A stretch of DNA of 64,000 bases, from the NCBI RefSeq assembly GCF_963678635.1, contig NC_087071.1:45557095-45621094 (forward strand), written 5' to 3'. Shown here one piece after another: positions 1-9,812 of the stretch. Source of the DNA: Symsagittifera roscoffensis. Its lineage: Eukaryota; Xenacoelomorpha; Acoela; Convolutidae. Both the position numbers and the translations under genes were made by a program. Below the pieces are notes generated by a model. That model saw nothing but the letters and a program-made list of their open reading frames with translations. It ran no database searches and was not told the DNA's origin. The first letter of the stretch is position 1. Each line of letters begins with the position of its first letter.

Positions 1-1
1 T

Positions 2-204
2 TTGCGTAGACGAAATACACAGCAAGCACAGGCAAGGCAGAGGAAAAAATTCGACAAGAAGGCAACTGGTGCAGAAGTTTTCTCGGTGGGAGACTACGTA
101 TGGGTGTTTCAGAACGTTATATCACCAAAAGAAACGAAAAAGCTCCGAAAAAAGTGGAGGGGACCCTTCATGATTACGGAAGTGCACCAGGAGGGACGCT
201 TTAT
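2..204 (+). pseudogene. Integrase C-terminal fragment, upstream unit of giant Gypsy element
   Basis: The reading frame enters from outside the window and gives about 65 residues that match the C-terminal end of the integrase at 23,386-23,580: the run RRNTQQAQARQR, then SVGDYVWVFQNV, then the GPY/F-like motif KKWRGPF. This module follows the catalytic core of Ty3/Gypsy integrases and is thought to help bind DNA. The match stops at about 204, where the sequence jumps straight to one that lies at 24,716 in the second unit. About 1.1 kb (end of integrase, pol tail, purine tract and start of the terminal region) is therefore missing here, joined across a short shared TCACAGATACC. This fragment shows that another copy of the element lies to the left. 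Confidence 0.85.
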
Positions 205-233
205 CACAGATACCGGGAAAATACCTATGCTTC

Positions 234-470
234 TTGGTGACAAGGGCGACGGAGAAGCGGCACGTGGACCCGGAAAACCTAGTCTTGTCCTTGACGAGGT
301 TGAGAGACTTCCTTGTGGAAATGGACGTGAAGGAGCTCTTGCTTCCAGTGTACGATCCGAACAGAGGACGACTGCATGCTCGGGAGTTATACGCGTTTAT
401 ACACGTAATCTTTTCTGATACTAATAAACAAGTATACTTACATAAGAAACATTACTTCAGTATAGGCTGA
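234..470 (+). CDS. Small open frame in terminal region, copy 1 (78 codons), unrecognised
   Basis: An open frame shared by both terminal regions (also 24,701-24,982). The protein is mixed charged and hydrophobic, with runs such as VLSLTRLRDFLVEMDVKELL, and ends KKHYFSIG in both copies. Between copies I count seven substitutions in this frame; three are silent and the others are mostly conservative (F/L, D/N), plus one K/I. That is weakly in favour of coding. It could equally be LTR sequence that happens to be open. No family recognised. Confidence 0.25.
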   Translation: MVTRATEKRHVDPENLVLSLTRLRDFLVEMDVKELLLPVYDPNRGRLHARELYAFIHVIFSDTNKQVYLHKKHYFSIG

Positions 471-523
471 GTTAAGGTGACATGCAAGAGGGTGTCGGAC
501 CAAAATATGTAATATGTGATATG

Positions 524-565
524 TGTGTTATGTTATGTTATGTTATGTTATGTTATGTGTTATGG
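524..565 (+). repeat. Short TTATG microsatellite in terminal region
   Basis: About six TTATG units in a row. The second copy at 25,036-25,063 has fewer and interrupted units, so this array expanded or shrank after the two copies separated. Confidence 0.85.
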
Positions 566-848
566 TATTAAGATCTTGGGTAAGAAGGGGTTAGTGACCA
601 TGAACAACTGAATGACAATCTTAGGAATAGATCCAAAGCTTGGACTGTCCAATCTTAGGTCGAATTCCAAAATTTCAGAGACCGATAGATTTTAATAAGT
701 TTCAGGGTTAAATCTTTTTTATCAGACTGTTTTAAATGAATTTTAACGAGAAATTAAGGTGACCATTTTTTCTAGATTTTGATTGATCGTTTAATTACTC
801 ACTTGAGTCAAACCTTTGAATCAAACCGAATTGAACTTGAAGAACAGA

Positions 849-2968
849 ATGGATAATTTCAATTTGGATGAATTAATGGACCTGGCAGAGGCATATGTAG
901 GACCGATGGTAGATGCGATCTATTGTCGGCTAATGGATCGAGACTTGGCTCTGGAGGACCCAGAGGTAGTCATGTTGCTGACCGAAGACCCTTTCTATGG
1001 GTCACTACTTCATTCCAAGCTGGGTAAATATTCCTTCCGTACAGAGGGAGCTGGGTAAATATTCCTTCCGTACAGATTGTTTATGAGACCTACTTCGCAT
1101 GCTGTGATCCTATTACTGCCAATGTTCTCTGGGACTACTTTTATTTAGTCTGAATGAATTTCTATCAACAGTTCACTCGCCAAATTATAATGAAGTCAAT
1201 GTTTGCCAAGTCGTCGGCTAATGGATCGAGACTTGGCTCTGGAGGACCCAGAGGTAGTCATGTTGCTGACCTAGTCATGATAAACATCGTGGGGCATGAC
1301 AACCGTGGGGACCGCCCCACGGAAGTCCTAATGATGGCAGCATACGGAGAAAGGAGAGTACTAGACCGCCCGAATTTGAGAGTGATGAGATGGAGAAACG
1401 GGGCTCTCTCAGGGAGTGACTTGGCGAATGAGCCTGGATTGGGAAGTTCTAGGACTTTCCAACCAGGTGACATGCCTATGCTCTCCAAGCCCAAACCTGG
1501 GCCGACGAGAATGCATCGGGAGATGAATAGCGAGGCTGCCTCGTCTGGTTCACCTCTGAGAGCAGCTGTGCCACCAAAGAGGGCGAAAGTAGAACAAGGG
1601 CTTCAAACGAACCGAACCCGGCAAGACCTGGATGGAGTAGAAGACGAACTGAAAAGGACGACAAAGGAACTGGATGAGATGACTAAGGCCATGCTCATCA
1701 CGGAGGAAGATAGAGATATGTGGAAGATATTGTTCGAAGAGTGCAGAAGAAAACAGAGCGAAGAGATTGAGCGCTTTAGGCGGGATTACAAGGAGCGGAT
1801 GGCGTTGACAACAGCCGTGGAGAAGGTGATACCTGCAAGGAGTGGTCCTCGTGGGCAGTCCCCGATGGAGCTCTTAACGCCTCGAGAAATGAGTCAGACA
1901 ATGGAAACACGAATCCCGACAGCAACAGGTCGAGTGACAATCCCGGACCCTAGTGACAACTTGGGTGGACCCAGTCGTGGAACAGACGGTGAAGAGGCTG
2001 ATAGAGACAGCTGGACGACTAGTCGCCAACAAGATTGCACAAGGTTCCGGGTTGACTGCACCCTATGGAACAACCGACGATGCGGGTAGAGTACGGCTCT
2101 CCCGAAGTGTGATGACCAGAGAGGAATCTAGCGACACTACGCCAACAATGGGGAGCTCTAAGGCCCCAGAGAGAAAAATCGGGAAGCTGCCAGAGAAGAA
2201 AGTGTCTCGAGTAATAGACGTGCAAAAAAATAATCAGTTGAGATATAACTTCACGGGAGTTACGGAGACAGATCCGAGAGCTTGCTTCAACCGAGTGACT
2301 TGGAACCCGGCAGTGAACCTGCAGCAACCACCACTGGGGACATCACATTCGATACTGGGGGACAGCTTAGTCAGAGTACTCTCGAATTTGAGGACCTCTT
2401 GGGTCACCACAGTGATGGCCTTTGGAGGCGCGACGATAGCCCAGTTATATCGGATGGTGGAACTAATGAATCCAGGGAGGATCCCCAATGTGATGACCCT
2501 GGTTGGAACGAATAACATCTCGAGAAGTTAGGATGAGGAGGAAGTACTATGGGAGTCAATGATGGTGTGCTTGTTCACTACTCTCTGGCAGAAGTTCAGT
2601 GAAATAATATCTTGAGGAATCTCGCAAGTCGGAATGCCGGAAGGATGATCCTCATGGACATCGAACATGAGTTAAGAGCTATGGATCACGTCAGGCTAAC
2701 CACGGACGGCATCCACTTCGACAGTGTAGATGGACAGGCTTGGTTGAACAGAGTCATCCAAGAGCGGTTGGATAAGTTGGAAATAGAATTCTTTGACACA
2801 GGAGTGCTGAAGGAGGAGGGAGCATCAAACGAACCGGTGATTACCACCTTTGTGCCTCCTAATCTGGAAACACGCTCGAGGACGGTCCCAGCTCAAAGAA
2901 CCAGTTCAAAGAACGGACGTTCAAGATCAAATGGGAGAAGCGCCCATGAGGAGTACCATAAGTCCTAG
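849..2968 (+). pseudogene. Gene A, copy 1: coiled-coil plus SGNH/GDSL-hydrolase-like protein, broken
   Basis: The start is taken at ATG 849, which opens MDNFNLDELMDLAEAYVGPM, conserved in copy 2. The order is: a short acidic N-terminus, a Lys/Glu-rich predicted coiled coil (about 1,570-1,830, DELKRTTKELDEMTKAML), then an SGNH-hydrolase-like domain. Its motif residues are all present: GDSL at 2,358-2,369 (block I, nucleophile Ser), GTNN at 2,505-2,516 (block III, usually GxND), and DGIHF at 2,705-2,719 (block V Asp and His). SGNH enzymes are esterases or lipases, and related domains are known in ORF1 of CR1-type non-LTR retrotransposons. This copy is dead as it stands: a 288 bp insertion/duplication at 984-1,271, frame changes near 2,000 and 2,600, TAG at 2,529-2,531, and about 88 bp lost near 2,600 compared with copy 2. 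The C-terminus overlaps the start of gene B in the +1 frame. Confidence 0.7.
925..1271 (+). repeat. 229 bp insertion flanked by a 59 bp direct repeat inside gene A
   Basis: Bases 925-983 and 1,213-1,271 are the same 59 bp. Copy 2 of gene A has this sequence only once (about 25,438-25,496). The 229 bp between (984-1,212) are absent from copy 2 and contain a tandem repeat of about 31 bp with the core GGTAAATATTCCTTCC. The source of the insert is not recognised. Confidence 0.9.
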
Positions 2969-3454
2969 GAGAAGATTAGGGCCTGTCAACCCGACGGAGT
3001 AAACAATCAGCACCTCCAGATCGGACACGAGATCGGAGACAACAAGTACCAGTCGAGAGGACAGATGCCCTGATAGAGGCTCTTTGATGTGGTCGAGGCA
3101 CATACCTTCTCCCTGGCACATATACAAGGATGACCTGATGAAATTGTACCTTCAGATGGTGAGCTTCGCAGCGGATGCCAGGAGGATGCTGAATGGAGCG
3201 AGGTTATCGGTCAGTGGACTGTACTCGATAACAGGCGTAGACTGGTTAATAGCTGCTGGCATAAACTTCAGCTCCACGACGGCCTTGAGGTTTGCTGATC
3301 TAGAGGGACTGCCCTCTAACAACACAATGGGCCCAGTGAACGCAAAACTATTGCAAGACGTGAGATTGATTGACGATGAAGGAAATTGGGAAGAGAGACC
3401 TGGGAGATTCTTGACGACGAGGGCACCGTTTGGACAGCATGTCAAGATGTTCAG
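2801..3454 (+). repeat. Near-identical tract shared with 27,100-27,753
   Basis: Over 654 bp this tract differs from 27,100-27,753 at a single position that I could find (T at 3,000 here, giving a stop; G there). Immediately outside both edges the two copies differ every few bases. The tract covers the end of gene A and the first part of gene B. Confidence 0.85.
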
Positions 3455-5072
3455 GCAACTGAGGACACCCCCTGGTCATGTGAAGGAAAGAATATACCCG
3501 AAACTAGTGAGTCAAGTTGGTGACGTTCAAAGATACGGCGGATTGAAAGCGATAAAGAAAGATGAGACCCATTTCGCCGCATATGACAAAGCAGAAATAA
3601 GGAAGGCCAAGATCATGATAGTAGCGAATTCAGAGTTCGTGTATACTTCCAAGTCTCTGTTTTGGCCGGACTTCATCGTAATGGCAGCGGTCGATCTGGA
3701 CCTACTGCAATCGGTATATCTGGCTATAGGGGTACAAAGACAGACGGACATGAACCCAATTACGATGGTGTTTGCTGACATCAATGACCATCTACACAGA
3801 AGAGGTTTTCTGAGCAGACTCAGAGATCCTACAACGGCAGAGAATGCTGTGTGGCCAGCGATAAAAGATATCCTTGAGTCAATGGGTGAAGTGGTGGATG
3901 CGACGATGGAGGGGTCGTTCACCAAGGTAACACCGAGATTAGTGTTCGCACTGTCTCCGGGGTGCGCATATCTCCCGGATGGATTGAAATTCGTGTATGC
4001 GATCGTGACCTTGCTTTTGGAAGAGAAATATGATGTAATCATATCGGCCCCGAATCGCATGATAGAGATGGAGAACCTGAGACCACTCAGGGCTGAGCTA
4101 CCTGCGGTGTGGTCGAATATCTCGAACGCGATGAGTGGATTGAAGGACCATACGCTGCACATGTTAGTGTTGGATGAGGTGCTGGGGTTGGAACTGTCCA
4201 ATTTCAGTCGACAGCTCAAACTTAAACCGGGAATAGACGACGACCATCGAGTGGTCATAGCGATGTCAAACGACTTGTGGTTCCGAGCAATGGAAGTGAC
4301 AGGTGAAAAAGAGAAAAGGAAAAATTCCCAGGAGACTAGAGCTCATTTGGAGGCAATGGTTTTGAGAACCAAACCGGAGGCCAACCAATGGCTACACCTA
4401 AGTCGTCAAGTAGCGGCATTGGGTGCAGATGCTTTTGAGCAGGGCCCCGTAATGACCACGAGGATCCAGGCCTACTTGCTAAAGGAGGTGAACCTGGCGG
4501 AAAATGCTGAAGAAAAGACAGCTGAGTTTGTGAACAGAATGTGCCAGATTACCCTGGAAACCTTCTGGACCCAGGAAGTGAAGGTGGAAGAAGGCTTTGA
4601 ACAAACAGATAGCATGATGGAAGGGTTGGGAGCTGGATGGACCGCGTCCTTCCTGGCGAAAGTCTACCCGAAAGTCTCTCATTACTTGATAAAGGAATTC
4701 CTCCAAGCAGTAGTGGAAGTATCAATTGTGGAACTATTAGCCTTGTTCGTGACGTTTGGAGCAGAGAGTTTCGTGAAAGGACCGGCAGTACTGCTCACCG
4801 AAGGAATTCAGAACCTGCGGTTAGAAAGGCTTCTAACATTGATTGCGATTACCCACGGAAACTTGGGAGGACTAATGAAACTGACACGTTATCCAGAGCA
4901 GATGAGAGAGAATGTGAGGAGGTTCGACATGAAGAAAGCCACGGACTCGTGGAATAAGATAAGAGACTGGAGACACATTTTTATCCAGTGCCTCTTACAA
5001 CAAAATCGTTTTGGAACGGGAGAAGATGAGACTATCGAAAGAGAAGAGGATGTGAGACGACATGTTGACTGA
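2931..5072 (+). pseudogene. Gene B, copy 1: large protein of unknown function, one early stop
   Basis: The start is taken at ATG 2,931 (MGEAPMRSTISP), open in copy 2. Here an in-frame TAA at 3,000-3,002 cuts it (copy 2 has GGA), after which 3,003-5,072 stays open for about 690 codons. Notable runs are GVDWLIAAGINFSSTTALRF, a central MIVANSEFVYTSKSLFWPDF, VFADINDHLH and LVLDEVLGLELSNFSRQLKL. VFADINDH recalls the block III loop of SGNH hydrolases, but the order of the other motifs does not fit, so I do not assign that fold. No signal peptide or membrane segment is obvious. B overlaps A by about 38 bp in the +1 frame in both copies. Its C-terminus runs directly into C in frame in the minus-strand copy (62,265-64,000). 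Confidence 0.65.
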
Positions 5073-6600
5073 CCGATCTGAGCTTGGCTATGAGGACCGA
5101 TCCCTCAGCGTTGATCAGAGGAGCCATGGAGTTTGTGACAGTGATCTATGGACCAATAGTCACGTTTGCGTTCCCTTATGTTAAAGTGGAGGCGTATAGG
5201 AGGTCGGTGCTGCACCTGAACCTCATATCAGCAGTGGACGGTAGTGCGCTGAACTGGTGTGAGCAGCGCGCATAGTAGGAGCTCATGAGTGAAGCTCTGG
5301 AATCTGAGACCCTATGACAAAACGAATGCTGAAATGACCAGAGTTCCTCGTCTCACTGCAGCATATCACAAGGTGAGAGAAGAGACGAAAGACTGGGGTG
5401 ATTACGAGAAGCTGCCGGAAGCAATCCCTGAATTCTCTCTGATAGGAAGGATGTTGATCGGAGCAGTCTCCGTGGTACAAACTCCTAGGTTGAGAGCATT
5501 TGAAACCAACGAGAGGAGAGTGGGGAAATTCTTGGAACGATGGATACATACTTTGTGGGAAGGTATGCCGCCGTGTTACAGTATACACGATTTGCCTACA
5601 CGGATCAAGCGACGAGATGGCGAAAAAGCAACGCCGCGCCTCCCAAGCCCGAAAGATTCGATAAGGAATGGGCGGGATTAGGCCTGGCACCTATGAAGAT
5701 GAGAGGCAGGACCGAGCTGTCTGAGGCCTCCTTGATCCTGACCAGTGTGAAACCGGAGTTGACAGTAGGAGGAACAATGCGGACGAGAACCTTCTTAGCA
5801 CCCTTCGGCTGTGAGGAAATCAAAGTGGTCCATGCGAAGAGGAAGATATATCGGCCGGTACACTGATCATACCGAAATTTCCGGAAGGAGCCGAAAATGA
5901 AAAGCAAGGACCCTCATGCTCGAAGAGGAATACGTCAGAAGGAGATGATGGACAGGGAGGGAGCCGTCAAACAGAAAAACCGATGCAACAAGATGCAAAT
6001 CAAGCTGGTGGGGAAGACGACAGGGCATCGACAGTGGGAGTATCCAGCCTGGATTTCAATTTCCTCTGTGACTTTGAGAATAACGCGGATACGTTTGCGG
6101 CGACTGAGCCAGCAGATGAAGGCACATCGACACTGGAGCCTCCGTCTGCCTTTACAGAAATAAAATGGAATTTGCCGGCGAGCAGCTCTCTGGGCAACTC
6201 GAAGAATAACGAACAAAGACTCCTCATGGAATCACCAAGGAGAAGAAGAATAGAAGGCTCTGCAAGAGTACCTTTCTTGGGAACGTTGCCCGAAGAAGAG
6301 TGGGAAGTACATCACCGAGAAAATGAGAATAGGACGGGATGCAAATTGGACAGAGTGGCGTTCATGGAAGAAGTCTGGACCGTGGTTCAGAGCTATGGGA
6401 CCCAGTCCATTCTGAAAACGGGTCTCAACCAACCCTTGATGAGGGAAGTCCTTGACAAGCTTGATGATTGTGAAGGGAGACTGAGTGAGTTGTTGATCGA
6501 CTCAGCCACTGATGAAAGTGAAGCGAATTCTCCCATCAAGATGACACCGCAGGATGATAAGGGAGAGGTAGTATATCTGTCAAGAACCAGAAATTGGTGA
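5069..6600 (+). pseudogene. Gene C, copy 1: unknown protein, multiple frameshifts
   Basis: Homologous over its length to the intact frame at 62,265-63,986 on the minus strand. Shared landmarks are LAMR[TS]DP near the start, IYGPxVTFAFP at 5,140-5,175, LNWC near 5,260, and FLGTLPEEEW against FLGTLDEDAW near 6,280. The coding frame changes at least three times (5,069-5,275, 5,289-about 5,600, about 5,600-5,866, then 5,983-6,600), and about 40 codons following 5,275 are missing or scrambled. The C-terminal third is acidic and low in hydrophobic residues. In this copy B ends in TGA at 5,070-5,072 just where C opens, so B and C lie in different frames, unlike the minus-strand copy. Function unknown. 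Confidence 0.6.
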
Positions 6601-8170
6601 TTGATAAGATCAACGAGATGAAGATGAAATTGGGCAGCAAAGTGATACCGAGGAGAGTAGGAAAGACAAAGGTGGATTCAGAGATATCGATGAAAGCTGT
6701 CAATTCAGCGAGGAGAAAACGAGTCGAAGAGGTCATGGATTTGGGACAAGGTAATTATCAAATGCCTGGCACGGAGAAGATGTTAACTGATGTAGCGATG
6801 GTGCCACCCATTCTCATGGCTGGGATAAAGTCAACAGGCTACAAATCCAAAAGGAGTGACCGCACTCTGACTGGAGCAACCTTGGAAATGGCCAATGTGG
6901 AGAAAGCACAACGAAAGACTTTAAGCCATCTCCCATGAACCACGGAAAAGGAAGTGTCGCAGGACAACTAGTACCAGTGGAGTATAACCGACTGACAGTG
7001 TCAGAGACTGTGTCGATAGATGAAACCACCGGTGGATACATGGAGATGTTGGAGTACCAAAACTCGGCTAGAGGGTACGTGATGGCTCTGGAAGACAAGG
7101 GGTTCATGGAGAGTTATCTGGAGACAATGTTGTCAGGCACCGCCCTCAAGGAGAAAGCGTACGGGACTTTCGCGTCGTCTGAGTTGCAGGCAGAAACGAT
7201 GGAGCAATTGGTGAGCCTTCCATGGAAAGCAGTGGTATTACGGTACTTCGAAGAAGAGATGAGGACTGCGCCAAGAATACACGCTCTCATGGCGGTACCT
7301 TACTTGAGAACCGAATTGCAACTCAGGTTCGCCTGGTGCATGATGGGACTGACTCGCGAAGAATATGATTCAGAAGAAAGGAAGAGATCAAAAGAGGAGA
7401 AGGTTTTCCTTATGACGAACCTGAGGGATCTGATAATTCAAGAGGGAGCAGCAGTAGCGTGTGCGAAGCGGAGAGACGTTCTCTGTTTCATTCGATTCAT
7501 GATAGAGCAGATTTCAGTACCAGCATTGAACACCTGTGTCAAGATGCTGAGGGAGGACGATGAACGAGCAAAAGCCTTACTCTTGCTAGCACTGCTGGAC
7601 ATGCATCAAAGCAAGCCGATGAGGGTGAACATGAAAGAACCTGAGGAGTTAGAGCCCATGAGAAGGATAGACGAAATCAGGAGATTCTCAAACAAAGAAC
7701 TGAGGCTCACTAAAGAATCTATGGGGGCATTGCCGAAATCCAGTGAATACTGTGGACCGATCAGGAAGAAGTCATACAGCTACGTGTCCGGAGTCATAGG
7801 GATAGCGTACAACCCTTTCCTGAGTGAGGACATACGTGATTGCTTCTTTGATTACGAGCAGGCAGTGTTGCTAAGATTCTGGACGTCGAAAATTGTAACG
7901 ATTAAGAGCGCTACTAATCCGCAGACCAAAGTGGCACTGGTCTTGGAAGAAGAGGTGACTGCACCTTCCGTACCAAAATCCGACGAAAGAGTGGAGTTTG
8001 GGTTGGAATTCTCAGATGAATTGCTGAGAACGAGCTTGATGGTAGTATGGGAGCTGATGAGACCATCATGGTGTCCTAGTCCCAGTGCCGACTCGATATT
8101 ACGGGCGACACAAAATGTGCAGAGGGAACTGAATGCAGACTGCAACCTACGTGACCTTAACATCATATAA
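6594..8170 (+). pseudogene. Gene D, copy 1: unknown helical protein, one frameshift
   Basis: Two overlapping open frames, 6,594-6,938 and 6,935-8,170, together match gene D of the minus-strand copy. The basic N-terminal part (SARRKRVEEVMDLG) aligns with SSRKRKRDVEGLG there. The larger C-terminal part is rich in predicted helices and shares YVSGVxGxAYNPFL near 7,780-7,820 and a cationic KRRDVLCFIRFMI segment near 7,470. The nuclear-localisation-like cluster of Arg and Lys at the N-terminus is visible in both copies. D ends with TAA at 8,168-8,170, three bases before the first codon of E. No family recognised. Apart from the frame change near 6,935 the body of D is open for 411 codons. Confidence 0.6.
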
Positions 8171-8173
8171 AAT

Positions 8174-9812
8174 GTGATGAGAACAGCTTCTAGGAGCAAT
8201 GGGGAAGACAAAGTGGAGTTGCCTGGCAGGGGACCAGAAGACTGGGTTATACCTGGTAGCTGTCTGGCGGAAGTCTGTGGACTGGATGGTCACGTTTGTG
8301 GAGGTCCAGATTGTGTGAAAACCCTAGAAAGACAACACAAGCAATTGACGATATTGTTTGATAATGTCGTGATGAAAGCAAGGACGGAAACGGAACTGAC
8401 CGCAGATTGCCATGGAGGAACCGAGGTGAATCTAGTGACTGCGCTAGGATTCTTCACTTGTTTGATTTTTTAGAGTCAGTATTGAATCTAGAGCAGAAAA
8501 ACGAGATGGTCACAGCTATCAGTGCAGAAGTGTTCCCAGGAGTTTTGCAAACTGAGCAAAAGCACATAGGAAAATGGAGGGAAGCGATCGAGGTGGAAAT
8601 GAACATCAGACACAGTGAAATTTTTTGTAGACCATCAGGAGCACGATATTTGCTGGGATCGGCAGTAGCTCCAATTTGTAAGAGCAGATACCCGGTGCGT
8701 TTTGTAGCTGTGGATGTAAAGAGTACGAGAACGATAGTGAATCAAGCCTTCTCAATGCTAAAGTGTGTGAGACTAACGAGAATGTCCGAAAAATCTTATG
8801 AGTTGCTATGTAAGATGTGCTCAGCAGTTCCAGAGAGAACAGGGAGGAGTTGGAATTGAGACTGGGAATGAAGTTCATGGGATACGTGAGTGGGAACTTC
8901 AGTGACTTTGAGAGACAGAAACAGAGAGGATCAACTGTGACAGATTACAATACAGTAGACGAGAATGATGAAGTCCACCGGGTGATGATGGAAGAGGAAC
9001 CGTTACTGGAAGCCTCGGGAAAGCGTAATTGGAGGAGCATCATGTTGACACATGACGAGTTTCCCTGCCACTGCCTGCTGCAGACCTGGTGGTATCCCGA
9101 GCGTGGTAATCTGGTGTTGATCTGGGACTCTGGAGAGTTGCTCTCCATGGGTTTACCAGACTCATCGGAGCTCATAACAATAGTGATAGTGGGAGTCATG
9201 ATGGCGATACGATGGCTGGAAGCTCATGTGAGAGATAACAATAGACAGGAAACGCGAACGAGAGAACAGTTGCAGAAATTGGATTGTCTAAAAGATTTAG
9301 ATCTTTTTGAAACAATGTGCAAGATCCTAAACATTCCGATGGAAGTGAAGAAGATATGGACAAGAAGACGATTGATGCCATGGTTCAGAACTAACATGAC
9401 TGCATGGTTGTACGAGTATGCCAAAAAGCATATGTCGAAGCACGGCAGAGTGTACAGTGGATATCAGCTGGACATTGGAGCAGGAGCCTTCAAGCGAGCC
9501 TTCGTGACTCATCGGAATGCAGTGACCACCGCTGTGAAAAGAATTTCCAGGACAAGTGAACGTAGTGGAAAGGAGAAGGAGGAGATGTTGAAAGAAGATT
9601 TGGAGAGAAACGTGACGTTATGTCTCCACAACAGCTTCTGCAGGAACAGAGAATCTAACGTGGATCCCCTACCTTGTTGTAAACAAAGGGTAGAAGAGCA
9701 GAAGTGTTGGAGGACTGCTTCCAACAGCGTCAGAATGGCTAAAGATGTTTTGCAAGACACAGAAAGTGAAAATGCAGAGTCAGTGTCACAGGAGGAGGAG
9801 ATGAAACATTGA
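8174..9812 (+). pseudogene. Gene E, copy 1: unknown Cys/His-motif protein, two frameshifts
   Basis: Three overlapping frames (8,174-8,473, 8,407-8,859, 8,817-9,812) together cover the 546-residue minus-strand homologue at 59,146-60,786. Two features are conserved between the diverged copies. One is a metal-site-like C-x4-C-x4-H-x-C-x4-C (SCLAEVCGLDGHVCGGPDC, 8,261-8,317). The other is a PCHCLxQTxWYP block near 9,065-9,100. The rest is largely helical, with basic stretches near the C-terminus (KRAFVTHRNAVTTA against KRPLLTHRNATTTG). No enzyme family recognised. It lies 3 bp downstream of D in the same frame, so D and E may once have been joined or translated from one message. The frame breaks show that this copy is inactive. 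Confidence 0.6.

Larger units (their letters stand above)
205..848 (+). repeat. Terminal (LTR-like) region and leader, copy 1
   Basis: This stretch matches 24,717-25,360 closely, at an offset of 24,512 bp in its first half. It lies between an integrase end and gene A in both places, which is where the long terminal repeat and leader of a Gypsy element would be. AATAAA at 423-428 could be a polyadenylation signal; the second copy has AATATA there. The exact LTR ends and a primer binding site could not be fixed, because in both copies the flanking sequence is also element sequence. Calling it an LTR is inference. Confidence 0.6.

Noticed and set aside
3778-3800. SGNH fold for gene B based on ADINDH
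   Set aside because: The block III-like loop is present, but no GDS-like block I precedes it at a fitting distance and the order of the other motifs does not fit.
3527-4258. A 243-codon open frame on the minus strand opposite gene B
   Set aside because: It is the mirror of a well-supported plus-strand gene and appears in the same phase opposite copy 2 only in pieces. It has no recognisable motif.
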